Shown in pieces: positions 1-7,543 of a DNA stretch of 16,398 nt. The notes beneath the pieces were generated by a model that made no database searches, was not told the DNA's origin, and was given only the letters and a program-made list of their open reading frames with translations. The DNA comes from Candidatus Falkowiibacteriota bacterium. Its GTDB lineage: Bacteria > Patescibacteriota > Patescibacteriia > Patescibacteriales > UBA12465. The stretch is from positions 1-16,398 of the forward strand of contig CAIZYV010000009.1 in NCBI GenBank assembly GCA_903937325.1, read 5' to 3'. The stretch's first letter is position 1. Each line of letters starts with the position of its first letter. A program made the translations under genes and the position numbers.

Positions 1-1
1 A

Positions 2-304
2 GCACTTGCCTCATCAGGACCCTCTTATATTCAAGTACTTGCTCCCTGTACGCCTGGTTGGAAAATAAAAAGTGATGAAACGATTAAAGCAGCTCGTTTA
101 GCCGTGCAAAGCGGCCTTTATCCGCTGCTTGAATATACCGAGGGAAAATTAAGCAACTCCAGCATTAAAGAAAATTTTCAGGCCAAGCCAGTCGATGAAT
201 ATCTACAAATGCAAGGACGCTTCCGCCACCTCCCTGCTGATGCAATCGCTCATATTCAAAAAATTGCCGATCGCAATATCCAAATTTACAAAATGCCGTT
301 ATGA
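2..304 (+). CDS. porB: Pyruvate:ferredoxin oxidoreductase beta subunit, C-terminal fragment (partial)
   Basis: This is the last 100 codons of a gene that enters from the left edge, with the reading frame starting at base 2. PorB is the thiamine-diphosphate-binding beta subunit (or domain) of the enzyme that oxidises pyruvate with CoA and ferredoxin to acetyl-CoA and CO2 in the cytoplasm. The fragment has the family's typical ending: a GPSYIQVLAPCTPGW segment, then a helix 'ETIKAARLAVQSGLYPLLEY', then a 'KPVDEYLQMQGRFRHL' segment near the C-terminus. The thiamine-binding part lies outside the window, so activity cannot be judged. The stop is TGA at 302-304 and overlaps the next start by ATGA, which suggests translational coupling. 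A related 2-oxoacid:ferredoxin oxidoreductase with another substrate is possible. Confidence 0.88.
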   Translation, partial: ALASSGPSYIQVLAPCTPGWKIKSDETIKAARLAVQSGLYPLLEYTEGKLSNSSIKENFQAKPVDEYLQMQGRFRHLPADAIAHIQKIADRNIQIYKMPL

Positions 305-1545
305 AAAAAGTAATTATCTTTGCCGTATCTTTATTAATACTGCTAGGCCCTGTATCCGTTTTTGCCGAGCAAGCCTCTTTTTATAATTGCCAAATAGAAA
401 ACATACCGGGAAATCAAACGGGTTCCAGGGTTTGTGCCTTAAAAGAAAAATATGAAAATACTAACCCAATCTGCAACGGGCAAGCGGTAGGAAAAGAGCA
501 AACTTGTTGCTGCGCTAAAGAATTTAGTTGCAACTGGCGCTGGCAAGAAAATGATTTCACGACTAATGTCTGTCAAGGAGATGAAATTATTGGCACTGAG
601 TGCGAGGCTTACACTAAGCCATCGGAATGGACGCATGATTATATAACTTGTTGCTGCCCTAAACCAGAAGCCACAACAGTTTACAAAACCGCTGATTTTA
701 TCATGCCGGAATTTCAAGTACCGATTGATACAATCAAACTAAGCGCCGCCAAATGCAGCGGTGAAGATAAAAATAGCGGCCGCTGTGAAATTCCTTGGAT
801 TGCCGAATATATTCAAGGCATATATCAATACGGTTTAGGCGTCGGCGGTATTTTAGCAGCTATAGTCCTAATGGCCGGCGGTCTCATCTGGCTAGTATCA
901 GCCGGCGATGCCTCCAAAATTACACAGGCTAAAGATTTAATTTTTGGCAGTATTACCGGACTAATAATTTTACTCGGCACTTATCTTATCCTCGATCAAA
1001 TCAATCCTAATCTCACCGCTCTACGGCCAATTTCTATACAAATGATTGAAAAACAGAGTCTTACTAAAGAAGCAGAAGTCTCCGGGCCAGTTGATATTGC
1101 CGATAACCCTTATCGCAGCGGTTGCGAGGCCGCCCGAAGTGGTGATTTAAGCGTCTGCCAAAACTATGGTGAAAATGCCCCCGAAGGCTTAACAGAATTA
1201 CCAGGCAGTAGCTTGAAGGCGAGTGCCGATATCGCCGAAAAATATAGTCAGGCAATGGAATGTGTGAGAGAAAAAAATAATGGCAATGACTTATTCGGAG
1301 TTGAATCCGCCTGGCGTTCCGCTAAGAGACAACTGGAATTAAAGGAACAATACGGCGATCGCGCCGCTACTCCTTGCTGTTCTAACCATGGTAAGGGCAT
1401 CGCTTTAGATATAAAAAGGCTAGATGGTAATAAAATGGACTGGGATTATAATAAATCAAGCGGCCTAGAAACTTGCATGAACAACCAAGGCTTATATGCC
1501 AATCTTGAAAATGAAGCTTGGCACTGGTCGCCGAGCGGACGCTAA
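301..1545 (+). CDS. Exported T4SS-pilin-like membrane protein fused to an M15/VanY-type D-Ala-D-Ala carboxypeptidase domain
   Basis: The 414-aa protein has four parts. Residues 1-22 are a signal peptide ending VFA. Residues 30-119 are two cysteine modules, each with three spaced Cys and then a CCC triplet (C30, C45, C58, C69-71; C77, C91, C101, C117-119). Two hydrophobic helices, about 177-198 and 212-232, with a short 'SAGDASKITQAKD' loop resemble the VirB2/TrbC-like T4SS pilins common in CPR genomes. Residues about 317-414 carry the M15 peptidase signature: SAWRSAKRQ (R339, the usual 'GYRS' position), SNHGKGIALD (zinc ligands H363 and D370) and EAWHW (catalytic E405, zinc ligand H408). All key residues are present. 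With the signal peptide cleaved and two helices, the C-terminus should lie outside the membrane, where peptidoglycan is. The start overlaps the porB stop by 4 nt. Fold assignments come from motifs; the substrate and a role in a secretion apparatus are inferred. Confidence 0.85.
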   Translation: MKKVIIFAVSLLILLGPVSVFAEQASFYNCQIENIPGNQTGSRVCALKEKYENTNPICNGQAVGKEQTCCCAKEFSCNWRWQENDFTTNVCQGDEIIGTECEAYTKPSEWTHDYITCCCPKPEATTVYKTADFIMPEFQVPIDTIKLSAAKCSGEDKNSGRCEIPWIAEYIQGIYQYGLGVGGILAAIVLMAGGLIWLVSAGDASKITQAKDLIFGSITGLIILLGTYLILDQINPNLTALRPISIQMIEKQSLTKEAEVSGPVDIADNPYRSGCEAARSGDLSVCQNYGENAPEGLTELPGSSLKASADIAEKYSQAMECVREKNNGNDLFGVESAWRSAKRQLELKEQYGDRAATPCCSNHGKGIALDIKRLDGNKMDWDYNKSSGLETCMNNQGLYANLENEAWHWSPSGR

Positions 1546-1563
1546 AATTAATAGATAGAAATA

Positions 1564-1591
1564 AAAAAATCTCGGACTACCGAGATTTTTT
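1564..1591. terminator. Bidirectional intrinsic terminator between convergent units
   Basis: A perfect 12-bp inverted repeat, AAAAAATCTCGG and its complement, surrounds a 4-nt ACTA loop. The stem has six A on one side and six T on the other, so each strand reads as a GC-containing hairpin followed by a U run. It sits 18 nt after the plus-strand stop and 13 nt after the minus-strand RNase HI stop, which is where a shared terminator for convergent genes would be expected. Confidence 0.88.
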
Positions 1592-1604
1592 ATTATTTGA
1601 TAAT

Positions 1605-2006
1605 TTATATACCTCTGTCCATTGCTTCATTGGCCAAACGATCCGCTTCTTTATTATGAGCGCGTGGCACATGGATAAAGCGAACATTTTTTAGTTTAGT
1701 TAACAAATTATAGACTTGTAAAAAAAGAGGCGCAAGTTCCTTATTCTTTACTTTGTATTCCCGATTAATTTGTTTGACCACTAATTCACTATCAAGAAAG
1801 CAATCAAGACTATCAACTTTTAAAGATAGGGCCTTTTCTAAACCAGCAATCAAGGCCTGATATTCTGCCTGATTATTGGTCGTCGTACCAATAAATTTAG
1901 AAATCTCGGCGACAACTAAGCCTTTTTCATCATGTAAAATGGCACCAATACCAGCGGGGCCGGGGTTGCCGCGAGCACCACCGTCAGAATGAAGAATTAA
2001 TTTCAT
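1605..2006 (-). CDS. Ribonuclease HI family protein (short, handle-less type)
   Basis: This 133-aa cytoplasmic enzyme is predicted to cut the RNA strand of RNA:DNA hybrids, for example Okazaki primers, R-loops and misincorporated ribonucleotides. All four metal-binding acidic residues are present: D8 in HSDGGARGNPGP, E48 in NNQAEY, D72 in FLDSELVV and D122 in HNKEADRLAN. H117, on the flexible loop before the last Asp, is also there. It is shorter than E. coli RnhA (155 aa) because the basic 'handle' helix is missing, as in the YpdQ/archaeal-like RNase HI group. The ATG lies 19 nt after the recJ stop with no Shine-Dalgarno, so it is probably the last gene of the lepA-recJ direction, ending at the hairpin at 1564-1591. 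Some handle-less homologues have low activity, so I leave the symbol empty. Confidence 0.9.
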   Translation of the reverse strand: MKLILHSDGGARGNPGPAGIGAILHDEKGLVVAEISKFIGTTTNNQAEYQALIAGLEKALSLKVDSLDCFLDSELVVKQINREYKVKNKELAPLFLQVYNLLTKLKNVRFIHVPRAHNKEADRLANEAMDRGI

Positions 2007-2025
2007 AAGGTTATCTGATTTTTAA

Positions 2026-3852
2026 TTATTGACTACTTTCAGACAGGCGCCAATCTAAAATTTTCAACTGCACTTCACGGCGACCGTTAAAATCATTGAT
2101 ATCTAAATAATAAGCTAAATCGATAACATTGCCAATCTTTAAATTTTTATAATCCGCAGCAGCGCTAAAAACAATCGCCCAAAAAGAAGTGGTGGAGACA
2201 TTATCAGCCGATGAAAGACGAATTTTTAAATGTTGGCGTTCACTACCTATTAAAACAAGATCGTCAACCCGTAAAGCTAAACTAGCAAAACGAGGCTGAG
2301 GATTGTTCTGGCCGAAAGGCGCTAGTGTATTAATGCTTTCAACTAAAGATAGATTAATCTTGTCAAAAGGTAAAATAGCATCCAAATGAAGTTTGGGGGC
2401 AAGAACTGCCGGTGTTAAACTCTTTTCAGCTAAAGACAAAATTTGTCGCTTAAATAAATCAAGTGATTTTTCGTCTTTAATGGAAAAGCCGCAAGCCATC
2501 GGATGACCGCCGTACTTATCTAAAAACTCTGAACATTCTTCCACGGCGGCAATTAAATTAAAACCCTCGATTGAGCGGCCAGAACCCTTAAAACTCAAGC
2601 CGGATACAGCCTCATTATTGACCCCCGTCCCTTCAGTTTCTTTAACACGAGCAATAACAAGAGTTGGTCGATGATATTTCTCACAAATTTTACCAGCTAC
2701 TAAGCCAACCACTCCCTCATTCCACAATTGATCAACGTCAGCAACACCAATAATAAGCACGGGTAAATTAGCAGGATCTATTTGCATTTCTACCTGCTTA
2801 ATAATTTCCGCCGTTATCTGCTGACGATTCAAATTGCGCTGGTTTAAGTCTTGCGCTAAAGATTGCGCCTCTTCTTCAGAATCAGTATTAATTAAAGAGA
2901 AAGCACTATTTGCATGGCCAATACGACTCGCCGCATTTAAACGCGGTCCGAGCTGCCAGCCAACATTCCAGGCCTCTAAAGGACGATCAAAAGCAATTTT
3001 AGCTGTTTTAAATAAAGCATTTAAACCTGGGCGGCGATGTTGATTTAAAATATTTAAACCACGCTTCACTAGCCAGCGGTTCTCGCCCATTAAACTTACC
3101 ATATCAGCAATCGTACCGACGGCAACGAGATCTAAAGCTCTTTCGGCGATCAAACGCTTTTGTGTATCATTAAGTTGAGACCGATGTAAAAGAGCGGAGA
3201 CTAATTTAAAAGCAACACCAACGCCAGCTAAAAATGGCCAAGGATAATTATCACTCTTATCGGCCGGATCAATAAGCAAACAATCGGGTAAATCAGCGCG
3301 ATCTTCCGGCAAAACATGATGATCGGTGATAATAAGATCTAAACCAAGAGAACGAGCATAAGCGGCCTCTTCCTTGTTTCTAATACCATTATCAACAGTG
3401 ATCACCAAACTAACACCCTGCTCTTTAATCTGATTTAAAGCTTCTTTATTTAAACCATAGCCCTCGCTGACACGATCGGGTAAATATACCTCTACCTGTC
3501 CATGGAGAGTCTGTAAAGACTGCGCTAAAACTGCCGAAGATGTCACACCGTCAGCGTCATAATCACCATAGACAATAATCTTATTACCAGCTTTTAAATG
3601 TTTAATAATTAAATCAACCGCCGCGGACATATCGCGGAATAAAAAGGGATCATAAAAAGATAAGGAACCATCGCTGGATAAATCAAGAGATAGGGCTGAA
3701 TCAGCTTCATCGCTCAAAAAAGACCGAACAGCAACAGCACTTTGCAAGCCCCTGTTCCACAAAACACTAGTAATAATCGGATCAATATCACTTAATGAAC
3801 TAGGAAATTCAGCCGGAGGAGAAACGGCTATTTGCCACTGTTTTTTGGACAT
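2026..3852 (-). CDS. recJ: Single-stranded-DNA-specific 5'-3' exonuclease RecJ
   Basis: The 608-aa protein is a full-length DHH/DHHA1 phosphoesterase, the nuclease that degrades 5'-ended single strands in RecF-pathway recombination, mismatch repair and base-excision repair. Visible motifs include motif I, YGDYDADGVTSS (D97, D99, D101), DNG around residue 155, the DHH motif in ITDHHVLPED (D177, H178, H179), and the DHHA1 GGHPMACGFS motif (about 448-457). A C-terminal OB-fold-like segment follows (about 500-605), as expected for bacterial RecJ. The ATG starts only 3 nt after the stop of the upstream 32-aa ORF, in the arrangement TAA-TTT-ATG, with no Shine-Dalgarno. Translation is therefore probably coupled to that microprotein. 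The RNase HI gene follows after 19 nt. Confidence 0.97.
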   Translation of the reverse strand: MSKKQWQIAVSPPAEFPSSLSDIDPIITSVLWNRGLQSAVAVRSFLSDEADSALSLDLSSDGSLSFYDPFLFRDMSAAVDLIIKHLKAGNKIIVYGDYDADGVTSSAVLAQSLQTLHGQVEVYLPDRVSEGYGLNKEALNQIKEQGVSLVITVDNGIRNKEEAAYARSLGLDLIITDHHVLPEDRADLPDCLLIDPADKSDNYPWPFLAGVGVAFKLVSALLHRSQLNDTQKRLIAERALDLVAVGTIADMVSLMGENRWLVKRGLNILNQHRRPGLNALFKTAKIAFDRPLEAWNVGWQLGPRLNAASRIGHANSAFSLINTDSEEEAQSLAQDLNQRNLNRQQITAEIIKQVEMQIDPANLPVLIIGVADVDQLWNEGVVGLVAGKICEKYHRPTLVIARVKETEGTGVNNEAVSGLSFKGSGRSIEGFNLIAAVEECSEFLDKYGGHPMACGFSIKDEKSLDLFKRQILSLAEKSLTPAVLAPKLHLDAILPFDKINLSLVESINTLAPFGQNNPQPRFASLALRVDDLVLIGSERQHLKIRLSSADNVSTTSFWAIVFSAAADYKNLKIGNVIDLAYYLDINDFNGRREVQLKILDWRLSESSQ

Positions 3853-3855
3853 AAA

Positions 3856-3954
3856 TTAAAACATCATTGATCCAAATGTCCAAGCAAGCATGGAAATCAT
3901 AATCATAACAGACAAAATTGTCCAAACGACCTTCACAATTTTACGACGCTTCAT
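3856..3954 (-). CDS. 32-aa single-pass membrane microprotein between lepA and recJ
   Basis: This short ORF starts with ATG at 3954 and ends with TAA at 3856-3858. Its product begins MKRRKIVKVVW, followed by a hydrophobic, Met-rich helix (about residues 9-28, with 'TILSVMIMISMLAW'). The N-terminus is strongly basic, so a one-helix membrane protein with a cytoplasmic N-terminus is predicted. Its position supports translation: it starts 43 nt after lepA, its stop is 3 nt from the recJ ATG, and it fills a gap that would otherwise be unexplained. I do not recognise the family and assign no function. The main alternative is a translated leader that only sets recJ expression. Confidence 0.62.
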   Translation of the reverse strand: MKRRKIVKVVWTILSVMIMISMLAWTFGSMMF

Positions 3955-3997
3955 AAATATAAACTTAATTTATTAATATAATTAATTACGGCCAAGC

Positions 3998-5803
3998 TTA
4001 TCTCTTTAAAATCTTTACAAAAGTATCAGAAGGTATTTCAACGCTGCCCTTACCAGCCGCCATCATTTTCTTTTTACCCTTTTTCTGCTTCTCTAACAGC
4101 TTGCGCTTGCGACTAACATCACCACCATAAAGCTTGGCGGTCACGTCTTTACGCATCGCCGATAAACGTTCGGCCGCTACAACTTTAGCGCCGATAGCCG
4201 CCTGAATTTTTAAAACAAACATTTGGCGAGGTAGAGTATCTTTCAATATTTCCACAATTTCTTTGCCCTCACGATAAGCATCATCACGATAAACAATGGT
4301 CGCGAGCGCCTCAACCGCTTCTTCCGCTACCATAATATCAAGTTTAACAACATCGGCCGCTCGGTAATCGAGGTAATCGTAGTTTATTGAAGCATAGCCG
4401 GCCGAGACGCTCTTTATCTTATCATAAAAATCCGTCAATATTGCCGACATCGGGATATCATAATGCAAGATAGCACGCGCTTCATCGCTGCCAGCAGAAA
4501 TATATTCAGTATTTTTATAAACACCGCGCTTATCCTGAGACAAGCTCATAATATTACCAATATATTCCTGAGGAGTAATAACATCTAAGCGCACCCAAGG
4601 TTCTTCGATCAAACTTATTTCGCTTGGGTCGGGCAGACGTTGCGGCGTCCGTACAATAATATCCTCACCGTTAGTTTTTTTAACATGATAAGCAACGCTC
4701 GGGACAGTAACAATGAGATCTAATCCATATTCTCGACGCAATCTTTCTTGAAAAATTTCTAAGTGAAGCAGGCCCAAAAAACCACAGCGAAAACCAAAAC
4801 CAAGAGCATCAGATCTTTCCGGTTCATAAGATAAAGAAGCGTCATTTAATTTTAATTTTTCCATTGCCTCGCGTAAATCTTGTAAATCATTACCTTCGCG
4901 CGGAAAAATACCGGCAAAAACCATCGGCTTCACTTCCTTATAACCGGCTAAAGCAACCATGTCCTCACGGCTCGCTCCGGCGACTAAAGTATCGCCAACG
5001 CGGCAATCACCAACTTGCTTAAAGCCGGTAACAATATAACCAATACTACCAGCCTTTAAAACTCCAGTCGAACTATATTCCGGTTTAAAAACACCGACGT
5101 CTAAAGCTTCGCTTCGCGCCTTTGTGGCCAGCAAATTAATCGCTTCACCTTTTTTTATCTCACCATCAAAAACCCGGATAAAAGCGACAACTCCTTTATA
5201 TTCATCGTATTTGGAATCAAAAATTAAAGCGCGGGCATTTTCACCACTTGAAGGTCGCGGCGGCAAACCATTTTTAATAACGGTCTGCAAGATATCGGCG
5301 ACACCCTCGCCGGTTTTGCCAGAAGAACAAAGTATTTCTTCCTCGCGGCAACCAAGTAAACGGCTAATCTCTGCTTTAGTTTTAGCAACATTGGCCGCCG
5401 GTAAATCGATTTTATTAACCACCGGAATAATAATTAAATCCTGTTCTAAGGCAAGATAAAGATTCGCAAGAGTTTGTGCTTGGATTCCCTGCGTCGCATC
5501 AACCAATAAGACGGCCGTTTCTACCGCTGCTAGAGAACGAGAAACTTCATAAGAAAAATCAACATGGCCTGGGGTGTCAATTAGATTGAGCTGGTAGCCC
5601 TGATATTCCATCGTCACCGGCTGAAGTTTAATCGTAATACCGCGTTCGCGTTCAAGATCCATACCATCAAGAATCTGATTTTTCATCTTACGCTTATCAA
5701 CGGTCTGAGTAATTTCCAACATACGGTCGGCTAAGGTTGATTTGCCGTGATCGATATGGGCTAAAATGGCAAAATTACGGATTTTACTGATTATTTCGGA
5801 CAT
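3998..5803 (-). CDS. lepA: Elongation factor 4 (LepA), ribosome-associated GTPase
   Basis: The 601-aa protein is full length for LepA/EF4, a translational GTPase that binds ribosomes and is implicated in back-translocation and in initiation or 30S maturation. GTPase motifs occur in order: G1 AHIDHGKST (15-23), G2 RERGITIK (52-59), G3 DTPGH (76-80), G4 NKID (130-133) and G5 CSSGKTG (around 160). The LepA-specific C-terminal domain is present, ending in the basic KKGKKKMMAAGKGSVEIP segment that distinguishes LepA from EF-G. The ATG follows a 104-nt AT-rich gap after murJ with no Shine-Dalgarno. This gap could hold its own promoter. Downstream are the 32-aa ORF and recJ. Confidence 0.98.
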   Translation of the reverse strand: MSEIISKIRNFAILAHIDHGKSTLADRMLEITQTVDKRKMKNQILDGMDLERERGITIKLQPVTMEYQGYQLNLIDTPGHVDFSYEVSRSLAAVETAVLLVDATQGIQAQTLANLYLALEQDLIIIPVVNKIDLPAANVAKTKAEISRLLGCREEEILCSSGKTGEGVADILQTVIKNGLPPRPSSGENARALIFDSKYDEYKGVVAFIRVFDGEIKKGEAINLLATKARSEALDVGVFKPEYSSTGVLKAGSIGYIVTGFKQVGDCRVGDTLVAGASREDMVALAGYKEVKPMVFAGIFPREGNDLQDLREAMEKLKLNDASLSYEPERSDALGFGFRCGFLGLLHLEIFQERLRREYGLDLIVTVPSVAYHVKKTNGEDIIVRTPQRLPDPSEISLIEEPWVRLDVITPQEYIGNIMSLSQDKRGVYKNTEYISAGSDEARAILHYDIPMSAILTDFYDKIKSVSAGYASINYDYLDYRAADVVKLDIMVAEEAVEALATIVYRDDAYREGKEIVEILKDTLPRQMFVLKIQAAIGAKVVAAERLSAMRKDVTAKLYGGDVSRKRKLLEKQKKGKKKMMAAGKGSVEIPSDTFVKILKR

Positions 5804-5907
5804 GAAAGCTTAAATTAAAATTTATAAAAATAGGGGTAAAAAATATTCTCTAGGCCTTTTCGTTAAAATACAATAACACTAATCCGCCGCCTAAGCAAGG
5901 ATAAAAA
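5804..5907 (-). promoter_or_regulatory. murJ-lepA intergenic gap with a weak candidate promoter
   Basis: This 104-nt AT-rich gap is the second largest in the window. On the minus strand, TTGTAT (5868-5873) and GAGAAT (5845-5850) are separated by 17 nt, giving 3/6 and 4/6 matches to the sigma-70-type consensus. A TATAAA closer to the gene has no convincing -35 partner. I see no hairpin with a T run, so lepA could also be read through from the envelope cluster. No ORF or RNA structure was found here. Confidence 0.22.
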
Positions 5908-7539
5908 TTATAAGCCACGAGCCTCTCCTTGATCGGCTAATTTTACCTTTCGCCAAGGCAAACGTCTCTTAAATACAGATAAAACCGAGGCAAGTTCTTC
6001 GCTTTTAAAAAGATAGCAAATTAAAATATAAATTAATAAACCCCCGATCGCCGCCACCATTAATTGCGAAAAAACACCAATGAAAGTTTCCATATTAATG
6101 AATGGCCAAATAATTATTTTTAAACACTGAACCGTTGCGCCAGCACCAATCGCCGCCACGATAAATTTTAGTACAGAAAAAAATATTTTATCGACATCAA
6201 GAGAACCAACACGAAAATATAGCCAAAGCCAAAGACCGAAAAAATTAACAATACTACCGATGGAAAAAGCTAAGGCCAAGCCGGCAACGCCTAAATAAGG
6301 GCGTAAGCATAAAGCGGCAACAATATTGACTACAACCGAAGCTAAACCGAGATAAAAGGGCGTCCAGGAATCGCGACGGGCATAAAAAACTCTTACCAGT
6401 AAAGGAATCGTTGCTTGAGCAAATAAACTAAGAGAGAAAAAACCGAGCGTATCCATAGTCGCAATCGTATCTTGCCAATTAAAAGCACCGCTGCCGAGAA
6501 TAACTCGGATTATCTGAGCGCGTAAAGTAATAAGCAACACAGAAGCGGGCATGATAAAAAATAATATCTGTCTGAAAGTTGAAGAAAAACGCGCCTTTAG
6601 TTCTTCCGTTCGATAAGCGTTTTCCGACAGAAAAGGAAAAGCGGCGACGGCAAATGAAACACCGAAAACGCCGAGAGGAAAAGACTGTAGATTATTAGCA
6701 AAATTAAATATTGCTAAAGAGCCACTATCCAACGAAGAGGCGAGAGCAGTTATCGCTACCAAATTAATCTGAGAAATTGCCAAAGAAAGAGTACGTGGCC
6801 CCATCATCCCAATAATCTGGCGCAAAGCACGATCTTTAAAATTAAGATAAAAACGATAACGGAAACCAAGACGCCAAATAGCGGGCAACTGAATAGCAAA
6901 ATGCATTGCCGCCCCCAAAACAACCCCCCAGGCCAAACCCTTCAAGCCAAAATAAGGCACCAAAAATAATGCCCCAATAATAATGCCAAAATTATAAAAT
7001 ATCGGCGACAGCGAATAAATGAAAAAACGCTTATAACTTTGTAATATGCCTCCCAAAACGCCGGACATACCTAAAAATAAAGGAGATAAAAACATTATCC
7101 TGCTTAAAGTCACTGCCTGAGCCTGTGCTTCTACTCCAAAACCAGGGACAATAAGGGCTGTTAACGGACGCGCAAAAATAACACCGGCCAAAGAAACAAA
7201 ACACAGTAATACTAACAAGGCATTAAAAACATTACTACCTAAACGTAATAATTTTTCTTTTTCGCCAGCTTCGCTTACCCCGCGCTTAATCATCTCTGAA
7301 AAAACAGGAATAAAACCGGCAGAAAGAGCTCCTAAAACAAGTAAGTTATAAAGAAAATCAGGCACGCGAAAAGCGGCGTAATAGATATCTAATTCGGTGC
7401 CGGCACCGAAGCTGCCCGCAAGAATATGATCACGTACTACCCCGAGAAAACGGGAAGCGACCGACAAAATTGCAATCAAAGCGGCGGCGGCAGTAATACT
7501 ATGAATCGGGCGGCTAATTAATTTGTTTAAAAATGACAT
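5908..7539 (-). CDS. murJ: Lipid II flippase MurJ (MviN family)
   Basis: This 543-aa polytopic protein has about 14 hydrophobic segments and belongs to the MOP superfamily. MurJ moves lipid II, the peptidoglycan precursor, from the inner to the outer face of the cytoplasmic membrane. The N-terminus carries the family signature SRFLGVVRD (29-37), then 'GTELDIYYAAFRVPDFLYNLL' (D51, R58) and 'LGALSAGFIPVFSE'; these charged residues probably match those lining the MurJ cavity. The start is 4 nt after the stop of the upstream TPR glycosyltransferase (TAA-AATT-ATG). It therefore appears to be the last gene of the envelope cluster. A wider role in flipping another lipid-linked glycan is possible from the context, but lipid II is the default. 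Confidence 0.93.
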   Translation of the reverse strand: MSFLNKLISRPIHSITAAAALIAILSVASRFLGVVRDHILAGSFGAGTELDIYYAAFRVPDFLYNLLVLGALSAGFIPVFSEMIKRGVSEAGEKEKLLRLGSNVFNALLVLLCFVSLAGVIFARPLTALIVPGFGVEAQAQAVTLSRIMFLSPLFLGMSGVLGGILQSYKRFFIYSLSPIFYNFGIIIGALFLVPYFGLKGLAWGVVLGAAMHFAIQLPAIWRLGFRYRFYLNFKDRALRQIIGMMGPRTLSLAISQINLVAITALASSLDSGSLAIFNFANNLQSFPLGVFGVSFAVAAFPFLSENAYRTEELKARFSSTFRQILFFIMPASVLLITLRAQIIRVILGSGAFNWQDTIATMDTLGFFSLSLFAQATIPLLVRVFYARRDSWTPFYLGLASVVVNIVAALCLRPYLGVAGLALAFSIGSIVNFFGLWLWLYFRVGSLDVDKIFFSVLKFIVAAIGAGATVQCLKIIIWPFINMETFIGVFSQLMVAAIGGLLIYILICYLFKSEELASVLSVFKRRLPWRKVKLADQGEARGL

Positions 7540-7543
7540 AATT

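Noticed and set aside
776..785. GC-rich palindrome GCGGCCGC inside the pilin-peptidase gene.
   Set aside because: It lies in frame within coding sequence with no partner repeats or T run; an 8-bp palindrome alone has no assigned meaning.
3955..3997. Possible promoter between lepA and the 32-aa ORF (TATATT boxes).
   Set aside because: The stretch is so AT-rich that TATATT-like boxes are expected by chance; the only TTGG-like partner is at the wrong spacing.
5124..5459. A 111-codon plus-strand open frame opposite lepA.
   Set aside because: It is antisense to the conserved GTPase and domain II region of lepA; its composition and lack of neighbours suggest chance.
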